The position numbers and the translations under genes were made by a program. 64,000 bases of DNA from positions 23,814,982 to 23,878,981 of the forward strand of contig OX336392.1 of NCBI GenBank assembly GCA_946902985.2, read 5' to 3'. The first letter of the stretch is position 1. Each line of letters opens with the position of its first letter. The notes below the pieces were generated by a model. That model worked only from the letters and a program-made list of their open reading frames with translations. It ran no database searches and had not been told where the DNA came from. Origin of the DNA: Meconema thalassinum. Taxonomy: Eukaryota; Arthropoda; Insecta; Orthoptera; Tettigoniidae. Shown here piece after piece: positions 22,036 to 33,511 of the stretch.

Positions 22036-22194
22036 CTCGGTTCGCATGAAGCCTCGCGACTCCACATTAATCTTATGCGTATTGCATGGCCGCTTCGCAT
22101 GAAGCCTCGCGACTCCAAGCTCACGTGATGAGTATTGCGGGGCCACACGGTCCCTTCGCATGAAGCCTCGCGACTCCAAGCTAACCTGATGAGT
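22036..22194 (-). repeat. Short minisatellite block next to L, unit 2
   Basis: Three degenerate 53-bp monomers, the last carrying a CACACGGTCC insertion. It is identical in layout to 40525-40683 and, inverted, to 61287-61420, so it is the conserved L-proximal block of the element. Confidence 0.85.
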
Positions 22195-22497
22195 AAGGCC
22201 CGGATAGTTATGTGTTTATATATATTTAATTTTACTAAATATTTTCTATTTATTTACATATATTTGCCGTTTTTATAAATAATTACACATTATGGTGAAT
22301 TTATTCGTAAGTAGTTATTATTAGTACCTGTCTTTGGTTGCATGTCGCAATCCTTAGATAAATGCTGCCGACATTTTCAACCCCAGGCAATTCCATTAAT
22401 TTGCCCCTCTGTTTCGTGAATGTACCCTTGTCTCTGTATTGTAGAAGTATTTCAAGACAGGAATTCCCTGGCCATTAAGTATAGCAGGGGGGCCGGA
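22195..22497. other. Conserved 300-bp AT-rich segment of the hAT unit
   Basis: Starts AAGGCCCGGATAGTTATG and ends next to a GGGGGGCCGGAGAAG junction. The same segment occurs at 40684-40984 and, inverted, at 59897-60205 and 60974-61286, always between minisatellite blocks. On the strand opposite to L it ends with a GACAG/GTAATAAT junction that resembles a splice donor, so it could preserve part of an old exon, but no reading frame is convincing. Confidence 0.6.
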
Positions 22498-22734
22498 GAA
22501 GACTCGTGACTCCAAGCTCCCCTGATGAATATTGCGGGGTCGCTTCGCATGAAGACTCGCGACTCCAAGCTCCCCTGATGAGTATTGCGGGGTCGCTTCG
22601 CATGAAGCTTCGCGACTCCAAACTCCCCTGTTGAGTATTGCGGGGTCGCTTCGCATGAAGCCTCGCGACTCCAAGTTCCCCTGATGAGTATTGCGGGGTC
22701 ACTTCGCATGAAGCCTCGCGAATCCAAGTAGTTC
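22498..22734 (-). repeat. Short minisatellite block after the unique segment, unit 2
   Basis: About four and a half monomers, the CTCCCC variant, cut by family-1 copy c at the satellite's own CCAAG. Confidence 0.9.
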
Positions 22735-24154
22735 CGTGAAGAACTATACAGCCTATTTTCATATATCCTGCTAATGTTAATTGCCTCTATCAACATACAA
22801 AATTTCAGTTTAATTGCTGTAACAGATTCGTAGATATTGAGAACCGTATAAATATTTCAGATGGTCGCCAGGTTGGATTTTTATTTTTGTACTATTACAT
22901 TAAGATTATTGTGTACGTGTGGTATTCAAACTTCAATCGCATGATTAGAACACAAGAAGTAAAAAAACGAGATTTTAAAATTACGCACAGCAGCCATCTT
23001 GTGATTATGCAAACAATTGAAATAAATTAGATGCCAGTGGATCAACATTTGTATAAGCATTTAATGTGCAACGTTTCACGGCACTCGGATAGTTAATTCG
23101 CGAGAAACCTCCATTTAAATATTTATACTTCGCGTCACCGCCATGTTGGATTTGTGCTCACCAGGTTACTGAAAGTCCTATAGGTGGATATATGTTCATA
23201 GTCTCTATGAACATTTAAAAAAATCAGTTTGGTTGCTGTAAAAGATTCAAAGATATTGAGAACCGTTAAATATTTCGGAAGCTCGCCATTTAGGATTGTT
23301 ATATGTATAGGCCATAAAGTTATCTAACATTCAAGGACAATTATTGCCTAGGTTCATTATTCAAACTTTCACTTCGATCGCATGATTACGACACAAGAAA
23401 TTAAAACTTAATTTTAAAATTTCGCACAGCCGCCATCTTGAGGTTATGTAAACAATTGAATTAAATTAGAGTGCAGTGCATTGCAATCTGCAAAATCATT
23501 TACTGTACCACATTTCACTGCGCTCAGAGAGTTAAATCACGAGAAAAGTCTATTAAAATATTTCAAATTCGCTTGGTCGCCATGTTCGTTTTGTACTTTA
23601 CAGCTTTATGAAATATACATAGGTAAACTTGTATCAGTACTCTTTATCACCGTACAAAATTTCAGGGTGATATCTGTAATAGTTTCGGAGATATAGAATG
23701 TCAGTGAGATATTTCGCACAGCCACCATTTTGAGGTTATGTAAACAATTGAACTAAATTAGACTCCAGTGCATTACAATGTATATAAACATTTGCTGTAC
23801 CAAGTTTCATTACGTTTGGATAGTTAAATCGCGAGAAAAGTCTATTTAAAAGTCTCAACTTCGCTTGACCGCCATGTTGGTTTTGTAGTCACCAGGTTTT
23901 TGAAATTCTCATATGTGAACTTCCAGTAGCGCCCTTTATCACCGTACAAAATTTCAGGGCGATATCGGTAATAGTTTCGGAGATATTGAATGCTGGTGAA
24001 ATATTTCGCACAGCCGCCATGTTGGATTGGTGAGTCGTAACAAAATTTGAAGGGCGCGGTCGAGGTCGCCGGGAATAGTGCTATGAACTTTCCTAGTTTC
24101 ATTGAAATCGCTCCTGCCCTTTAGATTTTATTAGGGGGGGACACACACACGAAT

Positions 24155-24186
<32 letters not shown>

Positions 24187-24233
24187 CACACGGACAAAAG
24201 GTGATCTCATAAGCCTATTTTTTCAAAATTGAA
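22735..24233 (-). repeat. Family-1 modular element, copy c
   Basis: Starts with the hairpin end and ends in a CACACA microsatellite (24127-24192) and TTTCAAAATTGAAA. The body is close to an inverted copy of 3381-4896, so 3.4-4.9 kb and 22.7-24.2 kb form a long inverted repeat. Confidence 0.8.
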
Positions 24234-24407
24234 ACATGATTTAACGCGCGTTGTTAGATCCAATGTTTAACTGCATGTAACGTCCATGCTATCCATTGGA
24301 CTTCAACCAAATTTTGTATTCTGAACCTGAACGGATGGAACTAAGAATATATTCAGTCACCAGGACTGCCAACTGTAGACCTCTATTAGGCAGAATTTTG
24401 CCAGGTA
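24234..24407 (+). repeat. Truncated family-2 flank of giant element copy B
   Basis: Matches 10985-11159 base for base apart from rare changes, showing that copy B arrived by duplication of the whole locus and not by independent transposition. The matching right flank is 37486-37636. Confidence 0.75.
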
Positions 24408-26319
24408 AGTAGGGGGGTAATAGGGGTTTAAACCCACAGCCTACTTTCCTGTTGACGTCACATTCTATCCCGCAAAACATTCAGGGTCAAAGTCGATATC
24501 TCTCGAACCCATGGTCGGAGATTCACGAATGAGGTGTCGTTGGACTCGGGATAACGGGGGCGTTGCTATGGACCACTCGTTATATTTTTGATTTTTTTTG
24601 AAAATTTTCGTTTTCTTAAGTTGGTGTTAGTTTGAAAGCCAAACATGATAGAACGTTGTGCCATGGCTCAAACGAATGGCCATTATGACCTTTATTTTCT
24701 GTAATAAAACATTTTTATTTCCGATGTTTTTTTGAAAACACACGAATTTTGAAAATCCTACATTTTGGAAACTGGGAAGTTTACAAACAAGTATGTTTGA
24801 CACAAATGAAAGGTCCCTATGCCCCCTACCCCAAAATAAATTTCAAGTCTCTACGATAAAAACTTGACAGTAGTGCGGTGAGGGGAAAGCTGTCTCACTT
24901 AGCAAGTTGAGAGCCCCTGCGACCTTGGAGTGGAAGGAGCTATGCTAGGAGGGCGTGCATGGATTCGTTATTTTCGTCTCGTTGCGCTCTTTACGGATAT
25001 ATAATTGCCGAAAAGGTGAAATGCCGGAAACATGGTTTTTTGGGGGTAAAACGTGATTTTAGACTTTTTGTTATATCTCGCGAACCAATCATGCTAGAGG
25101 CGTGTACGAGGGGTCCAAGGACTCGTAGCGACGTCCTCTTTGCTATGGACTACTCGTTATAATTTTAAAAAATGGAAACTCGATTTTGGGGTAAACACGT
25201 GATTTTTGTGATTTGTGTCGATATCTCACGAACCAATAAGCCTAGAGACGTGTACGAGGTGTTATTTTTTTCGTCGTGTTGTCCTCTTGCCGATGACGTT
25301 CGTGTTGAGCAGGATTGAAAAACCATGTTGAGGTAAAACCGTGACTTAAGGTTTTTGCTCTATTTCGCAAACCAATAACGATAGAGATGTTTACGCTGTG
25401 TCGTAGGACTCGGGCTAACGCCCCCTGTTTGAAACTATGTTTGAAATTTAAACAAAGGGCCTAACGACACTTTTGTTGAATAACAAATTTCTTTACCTGT
25501 TTAAAATGTTCATGAAGCGTGGTTGTTCAGAGAGACGATACTGCTGGGTGTGTGTGTGTTTCAACGAATCTGTCGCTGATCAAGGTGGCTGTGCTCAATA
25601 GAACAATCGATATTTCGGCGGGTCGGTTTATGACACAGCGAGGGTTCGTTTTTCTGATATTTTACCCCCGAAGAGAGCCTTTAACGTGTAAACGGTGATG
25701 AGAACTCGGTTCCATGTTGGTCGAAGCGAGTACAGAAAACAAACTTGCAGAGGAGCAGATGAGCAGGAGGTGAATGTCATTTGAGCTTATTGGAATGCGC
25801 TGATCTGACTTGACAACAGGTGCAATGGAAAATGACAAAGACGCGGAGGACGCTTGAAAGTGAGATAATCTGACAACCATGGTGGCAGGGGAGTGCGAAA
25901 TGCATGCACACACGTGTGAAACCACATGTACGCTAAACAAGTTACATCCTGTTTGCTTCGTACGTGACAAAATGCAAGTTCAGGTGAAATTTGACCTGGC
26001 ACAGGTGTTCACCTGGGACGTTAGCTGTCCACGTGCACGATAAGAGAATGTTCAAAGCGTGGGAAAAATGATTATACATGCAACGTAGCATATATAAAGA
26101 CATGTCGTTATCATTTCCACGTTCACTTAGGTGACTACCTTTGAACACATTGCGTTGCGTGAAACCCCTGGTCTTGCTTAACAGTTTTGGTGTTGGTGGA
26201 AAATACTTAACCTTGTTGTGGGGTTGGTATTTATTTATATATTTATTCATTTATACATTTATTGATTTATATATATTTACAAGCAATTATTTATTGATTA
26301 GGTAAATAATGATTTTATT

Positions 26320-26324
26320 CTTCT

Positions 26325-26365
<41 letters not shown>

Positions 26366-26800
26366 GTTTTGCCCACTTAGGGAGCGCGCTTGAACTTGTT
26401 GACTCGGGTTGATGGAGCTTTCCTCTTCTTCTCCTCCCAAAATCTCCTCATGAACTCATTATGCCCCTTCTTACTTTCCTCCGTCCATTTTTTTCAGTGG
26501 TCTTTTTAGCTTTTTCGGCGAAAGAGTGATTTGTATCTCGGGTTCCAAAAGTCTTGCGATTCATGATGATATCTTCTGTAATGTTTATTTCCTTTAAGTC
26601 CTGTTTGATTTCTTCTAACCAACTGATTTTGCCCTTCTTTGAATTAATTATATCAAGCAGTTTTTTTTGCATAACTGGTGTTGTCCATTCGGCAGATGTG
26701 ACCATAAAATTTCAATCGTCTCTTACGCACGGTATCAGTGAACTTATTGATTACTGCGTACAAGTCTGTGTTTTTCCTTTAAATCCATATACCATTAACA
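26320..26800 (-). mobile_element. 5'-truncated LINE insertion, copy B
   Basis: Duplicate of the insertion in copy A with a (TTTC)n tract at about 26328-26363. One extra T in the TTTTTTTT run near 26661 shifts the frame, so the C-terminal open frame is 85 codons (26448-26705) here against 104 in copy A. Confidence 0.75.
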
Positions 26801-27200
26801 TATTTGTTTGCAGAAAACTGGTATACCTTACATGTCTGAGAGAGAAGAAACCATTGCACATTTGAAGGGTACAGGGAAAAAACCAGGTAAGTCACTGTTT
26901 TCATGAACGCCAGAAAACGAATTTCTAAATGTAAAACGTAATAAATGCTTCTCATACAGAGTAATTATTTTAAACCAAATGAAATATTGAAGTCTCACGT
27001 GTAGCGAATCAAGTAAAAGGGTGCTTAATGCCCAGAATGTCAGTAATATGAAATAATGCCAAGAATTTCACTCATACACCGATTTGTTCAGGAAAAAAAC
27101 CAGGTAAGTCACCTGAAACAGAAAGTAAACCAGGCAGGTCAGCCCCTAAGATCTTGTCTGTATGACCGTAAGACGATATAATTAGGCTATTATGATTTCA

Positions 27201-27204
<4 letters not shown>

Positions 27205-27259
<55 letters not shown>
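27205..27259. repeat. (TTA)n microsatellite, copy B
   Basis: An expanded pure TTA tract relative to 13950-13979. Confidence 0.9.
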
Positions 27260-27260
<1 letters not shown>

Positions 27261-27704
27261 AGCCATGGTAATTCATGGTTTATCATTCATGTGCTAATGT
27301 GCTAATCCCTGGAAAAACGTCACTGCTGGCTTACCACAAAATTTCATGAGACTCATTATATCCTGGTACTTAGCTTTGGAAATACGAAGAAGACCTGAGG
27401 GCAATTGGGAGATTTGTTACACATGTTCCACACATCTAATTGCAACGGAACATTTGAAGGAGAGCATTAGATAAAATATACGAGCATTAACAATTTTACC
27501 TGAATAGGGCAAAGAAGGTAGCTCGAATTTTCCGTTCTTCTGTGTTGAAACACCTTGGTCAGCCTTTTGTATGATGTTGGATTTGAAGGATCCGTTATAA
27601 TTAGCTTGCTAGTTCAGCAGTCGAGGGTGGTTGGATAAGGCCACAAGTTCCCTGACGGGTTGGGTATTAAACGGATATTTCAGTACATATTTCTGGTCTA
27701 AAAC

Positions 27705-28556
27705 TTATTTCCAAGCAAATAGCACTTTCTCGCAGACTGTCACCACAATGAATGGCGATGGTTTCAATCTTGAATTTTCAATCATACTTATGAACTCGTT
27801 TCGAATTCCCATTCTCTGTTTCATATTCCACAGCCCAACGTCCTTATCACATTCCATGTATGAATTTCCTCGTTCTGGTAATGTGATTTCCAACTTTGTT
27901 AAGCCATGGATGAGACTATCAACAACATAGTGCATGAAGCGAAAATTAGTGAAATTTTTGCTTTGCCCTCCAGCAGAGTAACGAAATACTTGAAGCTCTT
28001 CAACTTCATCATCAAGGTAGTTCAAAATGAAATGAAAGAGGCAGAAGGCAACCTCATTGGGACCTGTCTTGCCAATACTCTCGCGGTACACATAGAAAAC
28101 TGATTGCCCAGTAGAGAGAAAGTGGATGTTGAATGAATACATTGATAGCTGACGCTTGTAGTATACGTCGTTTGTATTTATATTTGGTATTGGAACATTT
28201 TTGGCGAAATCCATACAAATTGCTTCCATCTTCTTTGATTTCATAGCGTTGTGTCTTGGATCTCTTTTATGTTGGTAAAATGATTCTGCTTTTCTTTTGT
28301 GAAGAACATTCAAGGTTGTCAGCTTTTTAATTTAGTTCTTATCCTTTTCTGAGGACAGCGCTTTTAGTTTGGCTGAGAAATCGCCACAACGAGTGCATGT
28401 GTCACTACGTGGGTATCCGAACGATATGTTTAACTCCATGTTCATAATGCACCTGCGGGTTTCGTAGGAAACATGAACTGCAGGATGACGTTCTTTAAAC
28501 ACCAGAAACATCTTCTTCACATTCAACTCTTCAGGAAAATAGTTTTTTTTAATCAT
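27705..28556 (-). pseudogene. DUF7869-like transposase-related protein with one in-frame stop, copy B
   Basis: Matches the copy A pseudogene, including the TAA codon after KDKN and the Ala in YSAGGQSKNF. One residue differs visibly (Gln for His in the EEL-VFRYS block). Sharing both lesions shows that the gene was already dead when the locus duplicated. The open frames read on the plus strand across it are shadows. Confidence 0.65.
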
Positions 28557-29018
28557 TTAAGCTGTAATGACTGCGTTTGCCTGTAAAGCTGTTTATGTGA
28601 CCTCACATCAATGATCTTGTAGATTCGTGAAACTTCCTGTGAATAGATGTATGTTTAACTCTTTCATCTCTTGGTAGACAACCGGTCATTTTCAGGCTTT
28701 TCTGTACATATTCCAGTTTGCTTTTTGTGCAATAACACAGTCTACTAACAAGAGTTACAATGAAATATTTCAGCGATCACACTGCTCTCTGTTGGCAGGC
28801 AGGTGACTTGCCTGGTTTTTTCCCTGTAACAGTTGACTTACCTGCTTCTTTTCCTGTATGTCAAAACTTTGAAGGTAAATAAATCCATGACTAACCCGTT
28901 TCTTTGCCTGTTTCATACGTTTAACAGATAGTCCTTCCCATGGAGAATCTAATGGCACCTCAAACTAAATTTCGATTAAATAGTGACTTACCTGGTTCTT
29001 TCCCTGTACCCTTCATTT

Positions 29019-30422
29019 GAGCCCACTAGAAGGAAACAGCAACAAGCCACTGCAAGTGAGAGTGAGATGATTTTTTTAAACTAACTTGTTTCATTTTTTT
29101 GTTTTATATTTTATTTTATGAAATGCATGTATTAACCTGAATTTAGGTATTTATAGCGGTTTATTTTATTTATTTTTAGAAACTTGGAAAGAAAAGCCTT
29201 ACCGCCGTAGCAGTTGCTGAAAAAAAACCGAAATGCACTAAAGCGAAACCATTGCCAAAGAGTGAACTGTTTATAACTCAGGTAAGTCTAACTTAAAAAT
29301 GCTATTCCATTTTACCACTACCGAAAACTCATAGACAAAAAAAAATCATTACCTGTACATAACTGGGACAATGATTGCTTTCTTGATTAATGACTATGTT
29401 GTTGTTGACTGGGAAAAGTACAAGGCCATGTTGGATTTTCTAAAAACAAAAAAATTAATTGTGGGTGGTTCCCTGTGGACTCAACGAATATCCACAGGTT
29501 TGAACATGATAATGTGAACAAAATGACATGACATTCATTTTTGTTTATATATAAGTTAAAAGTGTGGGGGTAAATGACTATAGCTTTATAAAAAGAAAAT
29601 AAGTACATGGGTTACTGTTAGTGCCAACATACAGTTTATTTTTAATGGTGTTTTGATATATTAATGCAAATTAACGTTAACGTTTTATTTACAAGTATTG
29701 ATTGATTGATTGAGTGATGGGTTATTTTGTTTGCTTTTAGGTGTCGCCATGTGCCATTAACGTAATGAACAGACAGTGAACAAGCATGCAATATGCTTTA
29801 AAATACTCTGTGCTCTTGTGCAACGTTAATTACTTACAAAAAGAAAAATGTTTTATTATAACACATGGCGTTAGTACCAAATACAACAAGTGAGCAAGTT
29901 GGTTTCCCACGTGGGTTGAATTTAAAATCAGAAAATGATCGTTGGTTAACATTTGAATCCTTGGCCTGTAGGCTTTTTGTCGAGACATAAACTTGCAAAA
30001 GCCGTTTTTTTTAATTGAGCAGAGGAGATGTGATGCGCTGTGTGTTTAGTCGTATTGAACTTTCACACTGGCAAGAAGGGGATGATCCCTTTAGAGACCA
30101 TTTGCGATGGTCTCCTTGTTGTCCTAACATGCTTGTAAAACAAGTGGTGACCTACCAGTGTATCCATTTTACCGAACCACAAGGCCATTGGCCGCTACTT
30201 ACGTTGCTGAATCACAAATAATAATTGTAATAATAATGATATATTACCAGCCAACCACGGTAGTGTCGATATATGTGGTCCATATGCCATAGACAGTGTT
30301 GAAGTGGCGTGTGCTTTTGAAAAATTGGGAGTTTGCAAGACTAAAGCACTAGCACACCCAGAGTATAGCTCTGTTGAAAAACGTTTAGAATGTAATAAGA
30401 ATGTTTGGCCATTAATATTAAA
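29019..30422 (+). repeat. Inner part of the left arm, copy B
   Basis: Inverted copy of 34090-35475. It holds the rest of exon 1 (to about 29056), an intron, exon 2 (about 29181-29281, donor CAG/GTAAGT), a minus-strand exon-like segment (about 29353-29440) and the start of the IAP gene. A (TTGA)n tract lies near 29700-29713. Confidence 0.65.
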
Positions 30423-30885
30423 ACACCTTACCAAACAGCTAAGTGAAGCTGGATTTTTTTATACTGGTGAAGGGGATATAACAATATGTTTTAATTGTGG
30501 ATTTGCTTTAAAACATTGGCAAATGACTGATGACCCTTTTGTGCTACACGCTCGTTGGTTATCAAACTGTAAATACATGGTGTTGCTTAAAGGTCAGGAA
30601 TTCGTAAAGAAAACGTGATTGCAGCACAAGACATAAAAGTGCCTTTAGAGTTTGAACACGCGGAGCAAATACATGAGGCTGAAAGAGAAGACTTGTCTTA
30701 CGAACAGATACAAAAGTGTGACCAACAATAGTAAAATTTGTTATCAAGATGAACTAGGTGTTGTATTTTTGCCTTGTCGACACATGATAGCATGTGTCAA
30801 GTGTGCATTAGAACTTAACACTTGTGCTATATGCAGAAAAGTAGTATCTGCTACAGTTAGGGCATTTCTTACATATCTAGTATAA
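29869..30885 (+). pseudogene. Inhibitor-of-apoptosis protein: two BIR domains and a RING, degenerate
   Basis: IAPs bind caspases through BIR zinc domains and ubiquitinate targets through a C-terminal RING. Order here: a BIR1 start SENDRWLTFES, a stop and frame change at about 29988, and BIR1 body RGDVMRCVFSRIELSHW with GDDPFRDHLRWSPCC, where the second Cys of CxxC is Ser. A linker follows. BIR2 spans about 30352-30580, with FFYTGEGDITICFNCGFAL, HARW and NC, keeping all four ligands. After stops and a frame change comes the RING (30730-30870) with ICYQDELGVVFLPCRHMIAC and CAIC. Its first Cys is Ser (SKIC). It is a pseudogene in this form. The 5' half lies in the inverted arm, the 3' half in the unique core. 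Confidence 0.78.
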
Positions 30886-30987
30886 TTTATTAGCCATGCA
30901 TAGTGCAAAATCCCTAATTGCACAATATTATTAATGCTGTTTTAGAGTGTAATAGGTATGCTTTTGTTTGGTTTATAGACTACTACA

Positions 30988-31269
30988 ATGAATGTTTTGA
31001 ATGCTGTGGGACAATCATGTGGCTTAGAGGCGAAGAAGCTCAGCGAATTGCCAACGCATATTCCATTCCGCATTATCAAGATTCGGAAATTGAAAACAGC
31101 ATATGGTGATCGTGTACTTTGTGTATGTGAAAACTTTGAGACATTTCTGCCTATACGGTTTAATGATATGTTGGAGAGTGTTTTTGATGAAGTCAATAAT
31201 GCTGTTCAACCGGTACATTTAATTTATGAAGGTTTCAAAAACAATAGGAGCATGGTTCGTTTTAATTAA
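30988..31269 (+). CDS. Small uncharacterised protein, 93 residues
   Basis: An intact frame starting MNVLNAVGQSCG and ending RSMVRFN. It has a middle LKTAYGDRVLCVCENFETF segment followed by LPIRFNDML, and AATAAA-type signals shortly after the stop (31267 and about 31428). The pattern of alternating hydrophobic strands with a YGDRV turn could suit a small OB-like nucleic-acid-binding fold, but this is a guess. It lies about 100 bp behind the IAP RING on the same strand in the core of the giant element and may be one of that element's own genes. The start codon is chosen as the first Met. The shorter frames around it are shadows. Confidence 0.5.
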   Translation: MNVLNAVGQSCGLEAKKLSELPTHIPFRIIKIRKLKTAYGDRVLCVCENFETFLPIRFNDMLESVFDEVNNAVQPVHLIYEGFKNNRSMVRFN

Positions 31270-31718
31270 ATAAAAAAACAAAAGTCAAATGATAATAATA
31301 ATGGAAGATATAAGTGATGACAATGGACTGAAAGAAAAATATGTGTATATAATAATAATGTTTTAGTTTTTAGTATTGTCTTAAAACATATTATCATGAA
31401 ACCAAAAACATGTATATAAAGTTTGTAAATAAATGCAAAATGATGTTACAATGCTGTTTTATTTAATACAAAGTTAGTCTATTTAACATTGCAGAGTATA
31501 CATAATTATGACAATAGATGCACACTGAATACAAGCCTTTCTCACTTTACAATAGTCTGTTATAGTTTTAAACACAAGGCTTGTTGTAGATCATTTTATA
31601 GCAATGTCCATTCACTGTTGTTTTCGAAAACTGGGGAAGCCGCAATGGTTTTTTAGACATAAAACCTTATTGTTACAACTATTTAGTCATTTTGATCCTC
31701 TTGCATATCAAGAGCAGA
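31270..31718. other. AT-rich 3' region, no gene seen
   Basis: Contains several polyadenylation-like AATAAA signals (about 31267 and 31428) and no open frame of interest. It separates the plus-strand IAP/small-ORF pair from the minus-strand FLYWCH pair, so it is a convergent 3' region. Confidence 0.5.
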
Positions 31719-32121
31719 TGACCTAGTTGTTCCACTCTTTAAAACGACAACAACAACACTACCTCTTGCATAGTTTGTGATGTTGATGGCTCTTGCGACG
31801 TGGAAGATGGATTAAAAATAACTTTTAGAACAGGGGTTAAACGTTGTTCATTAAACAATGCACTATTTTGAGTAGCAATATGGTTTCCTTGATTTTTTGT
31901 CGACGGCAACTGTGTTTCATGCAGTACACTACATTGAAGATCACTGACACTTAAAACCTCACTATTTTTACTTTTTAGGTCACCAGGACAATGTTTGGAA
32001 CGTTGCTTTGAACAACGCCAAATACCAGTTCCATTTTATTGGTTCGTTTCACAATATATGAATATCCTTTTTGGTATGCGTAAGGCTTACCATACCTAGT
32101 CGCTGATATTTCCATGTCAAC
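31719..32121 (-). pseudogene. FLYWCH zinc-finger gene, degenerate copy
   Basis: The minus strand gives ISATRYGKPYAYQKGYSYIV, a frame change, then WRCSKQRSKHCPGDLKSKN and VLSVSDLQCS, followed by a Ser/Thr-rich tail. This is the FLYWCH pattern (glycine-tyrosine strand, WxC, Cx loop). Here the WRC and HC zinc ligands are kept, but a frameshift at about 32045 breaks the domain. It parallels the next gene and probably arose by duplication. Confidence 0.65.
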
Positions 32122-32207
32122 TGTCAAGCATAGCCTAAGCTCTAGTAAAGTCAACTTGGTAATAAGAATAATAGTTTAATGTGAGAGCAAATATGGATCC
32201 AAAGAGT

Positions 32208-32945
32208 TCAGGTAAAAGAGGAAGCAAATAAGCAAATATAAGAACCAAGAGTGGGGGTAAAAGTGGTCGCCACAATAATTTCAGCACGACGAAGCTCTTG
32301 TTCAATTTCTTTGATTTCCCAATCTTGACCGGTATGCCCTGCTTGTTGTAAAGCGTGCAATTGTCGAAGCCGTTGAATTAGCTTACTGGGTTTGTTCCTG
32401 TATACAAATTTAACAAATGGATTTTTAGGTATAAACAAAGCTTTACCATTATCATGATCATCATCGTCATCATTATCATCATCATGATCATCATTATCAT
32501 CATGACCATCATCATTATTACTATATAGTCCTTTTTGATCCTCTTGCAATACCACTTCATTTATAGTCTGAGTTGATTTTGATAGTGTTGAAGTTTTCTT
32601 GGACGTTGACAACTGTCTTAACATGACTTTTTGAGGACATGATAAGTCCTTTTGAACAAACACTGCGCTATCTTTAACCGCAATATCGTTTTCTTGAACT
32701 TGCTTTTTAGCATTTTGATAATTGTTTGTAAACAGCAAGCGTGGTTCGTTTAGAGCACAGCATTGATCAACACTCACACTTAAAACCTTTCCATTTTTAC
32801 TTTTCAGATTTCCTCGACATTTTGTTGACCTCTCTTTTGAGCTTCGCCAGAATATTATTCCATTCACATTCTGGCGATTATAGTTATAGGAGTAGCCTTG
32901 ATAGAGTGCACGTAGCCTACCTTTGTTGCTTGTAATAAGTTCCAC
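32208..32945 (-). CDS. FLYWCH-type zinc-finger protein, 245 residues, ligand-degraded
   Basis: FLYWCH domains are DNA- or protein-binding zinc modules found in insect regulators and in Mutator-like transposases. Residues 3-60 give SNKGRLRALYQGYSY, FWRSSKE (Ser35 where Cys is expected) and TKCRGNL (Cys43). The terminal His pair is not evident. Residues about 143-165 are an Asp/Asn-rich run encoded by a CATCAT microsatellite (32455-32520). Residues 191-220 read LHALQQAGHTGQDWEIKEI and ELRRAEII, matching the helical segment I recall from the C terminus of many insect FLYWCH proteins. The frame is open, but the missing ligands suggest a relaxed or dead gene. The start is the first Met, directly before the domain. 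Confidence 0.65.
   Translation of the reverse strand: MELITSNKGRLRALYQGYSYNYNRQNVNGIIFWRSSKERSTKCRGNLKSKNGKVLSVSVDQCCALNEPRLLFTNNYQNAKKQVQENDIAVKDSAVFVQKDLSCPQKVMLRQLSTSKKTSTLSKSTQTINEVVLQEDQKGLYSNNDDGHDDNDDHDDDNDDDDDHDNGKALFIPKNPFVKFVYRNKPSKLIQRLRQLHALQQAGHTGQDWEIKEIEQELRRAEIIVATTFTPTLGSYICLFASSFT
32455..32520. repeat. CAT/CAC microsatellite inside the FLYWCH frame
   Basis: A run of TCATCATCATGATCATC-type units produces the acidic Asp/Asn/His stretch in the minus-strand protein. Read in another minus-strand frame it gives poly-Met, which is a shadow. Confidence 0.85.
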
Positions 32946-33035
32946 AGTAGTAACAGACCTGTCAGTACGATGTTCACACTACAAAGGTTACAACTGTTTT
33001 GCTGATGGAGTGACCTACCATTAGCTTATATATTG

Positions 33036-33412
33036 GCTAATGTGTTGGCTTTTTGTGTTGGCTTTTTGTGTTGGCTTTTCGTGTTGGCTTTTGTGTTGGC
33101 TTTTGTGTTGGCTTTTTGTGTTGGCTTTTTGTGTTGGCTTTTCGTGTTGGCTTTTTTGTTGGATTTTATGTAGGCTTTTTGTGTTGGTTTTTCGTGACGG
33201 CTTTTGGTGTTGGCTTTTTGTGTTGGCTTTTTTGTGTTGGCTTTTTGTGTTGGCTGTTTGTGTTAGCTTTTCGTGTTGGCTTTTTGTTTTGGCTTTTCGT
33301 GTTGGCTTTTCGTGTTGGCTTTTTGTGTTCGCTTTTCGTGTTGGCTTTTTGTTTTGGCTTTTATGTTGGCTTTTTGTGTTGGCTTTTTGTGTTGGCTTTA
33401 GTATTGGCTTAT
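33036..33412. repeat. GT-rich minisatellite, unit about 13-14 bp
   Basis: About 28 imperfect copies of TTTTTGTGTTGGC with variants TTTTCGTGTTGGC and TTTTGTTTTGGC. It is open in two plus frames (157 and 129 codons, Cys/Trp/Leu/Phe-rich) and one minus frame (132 codons, Lys/Gln/Ser/His-rich), purely because the unit has no stops there. I do not call these proteins. Confidence 0.9.
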
Positions 33413-33511
33413 TTGACAAGTTATTTGTGTCAATGTATTTAGTGTTTTATTCTTGGGGTTGGAAAGTAGTTGAAAAGGAGGGAATATTTAAAGACTTAAC
33501 CTCAGCTCACT

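Larger units (their letters stand above)
26864..29014. mobile_element. 2.15-kb TIR transposon with DUF7869-like gene, copy B
   Basis: Same inverted ends and ATTT duplication (26860-26863 and 29015-29018) as copy A. The two differ by few bases plus the longer (TTA)n tract. It splits exon 1 of the arm gene after its ACCATTGCAC. Confidence 0.8.
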
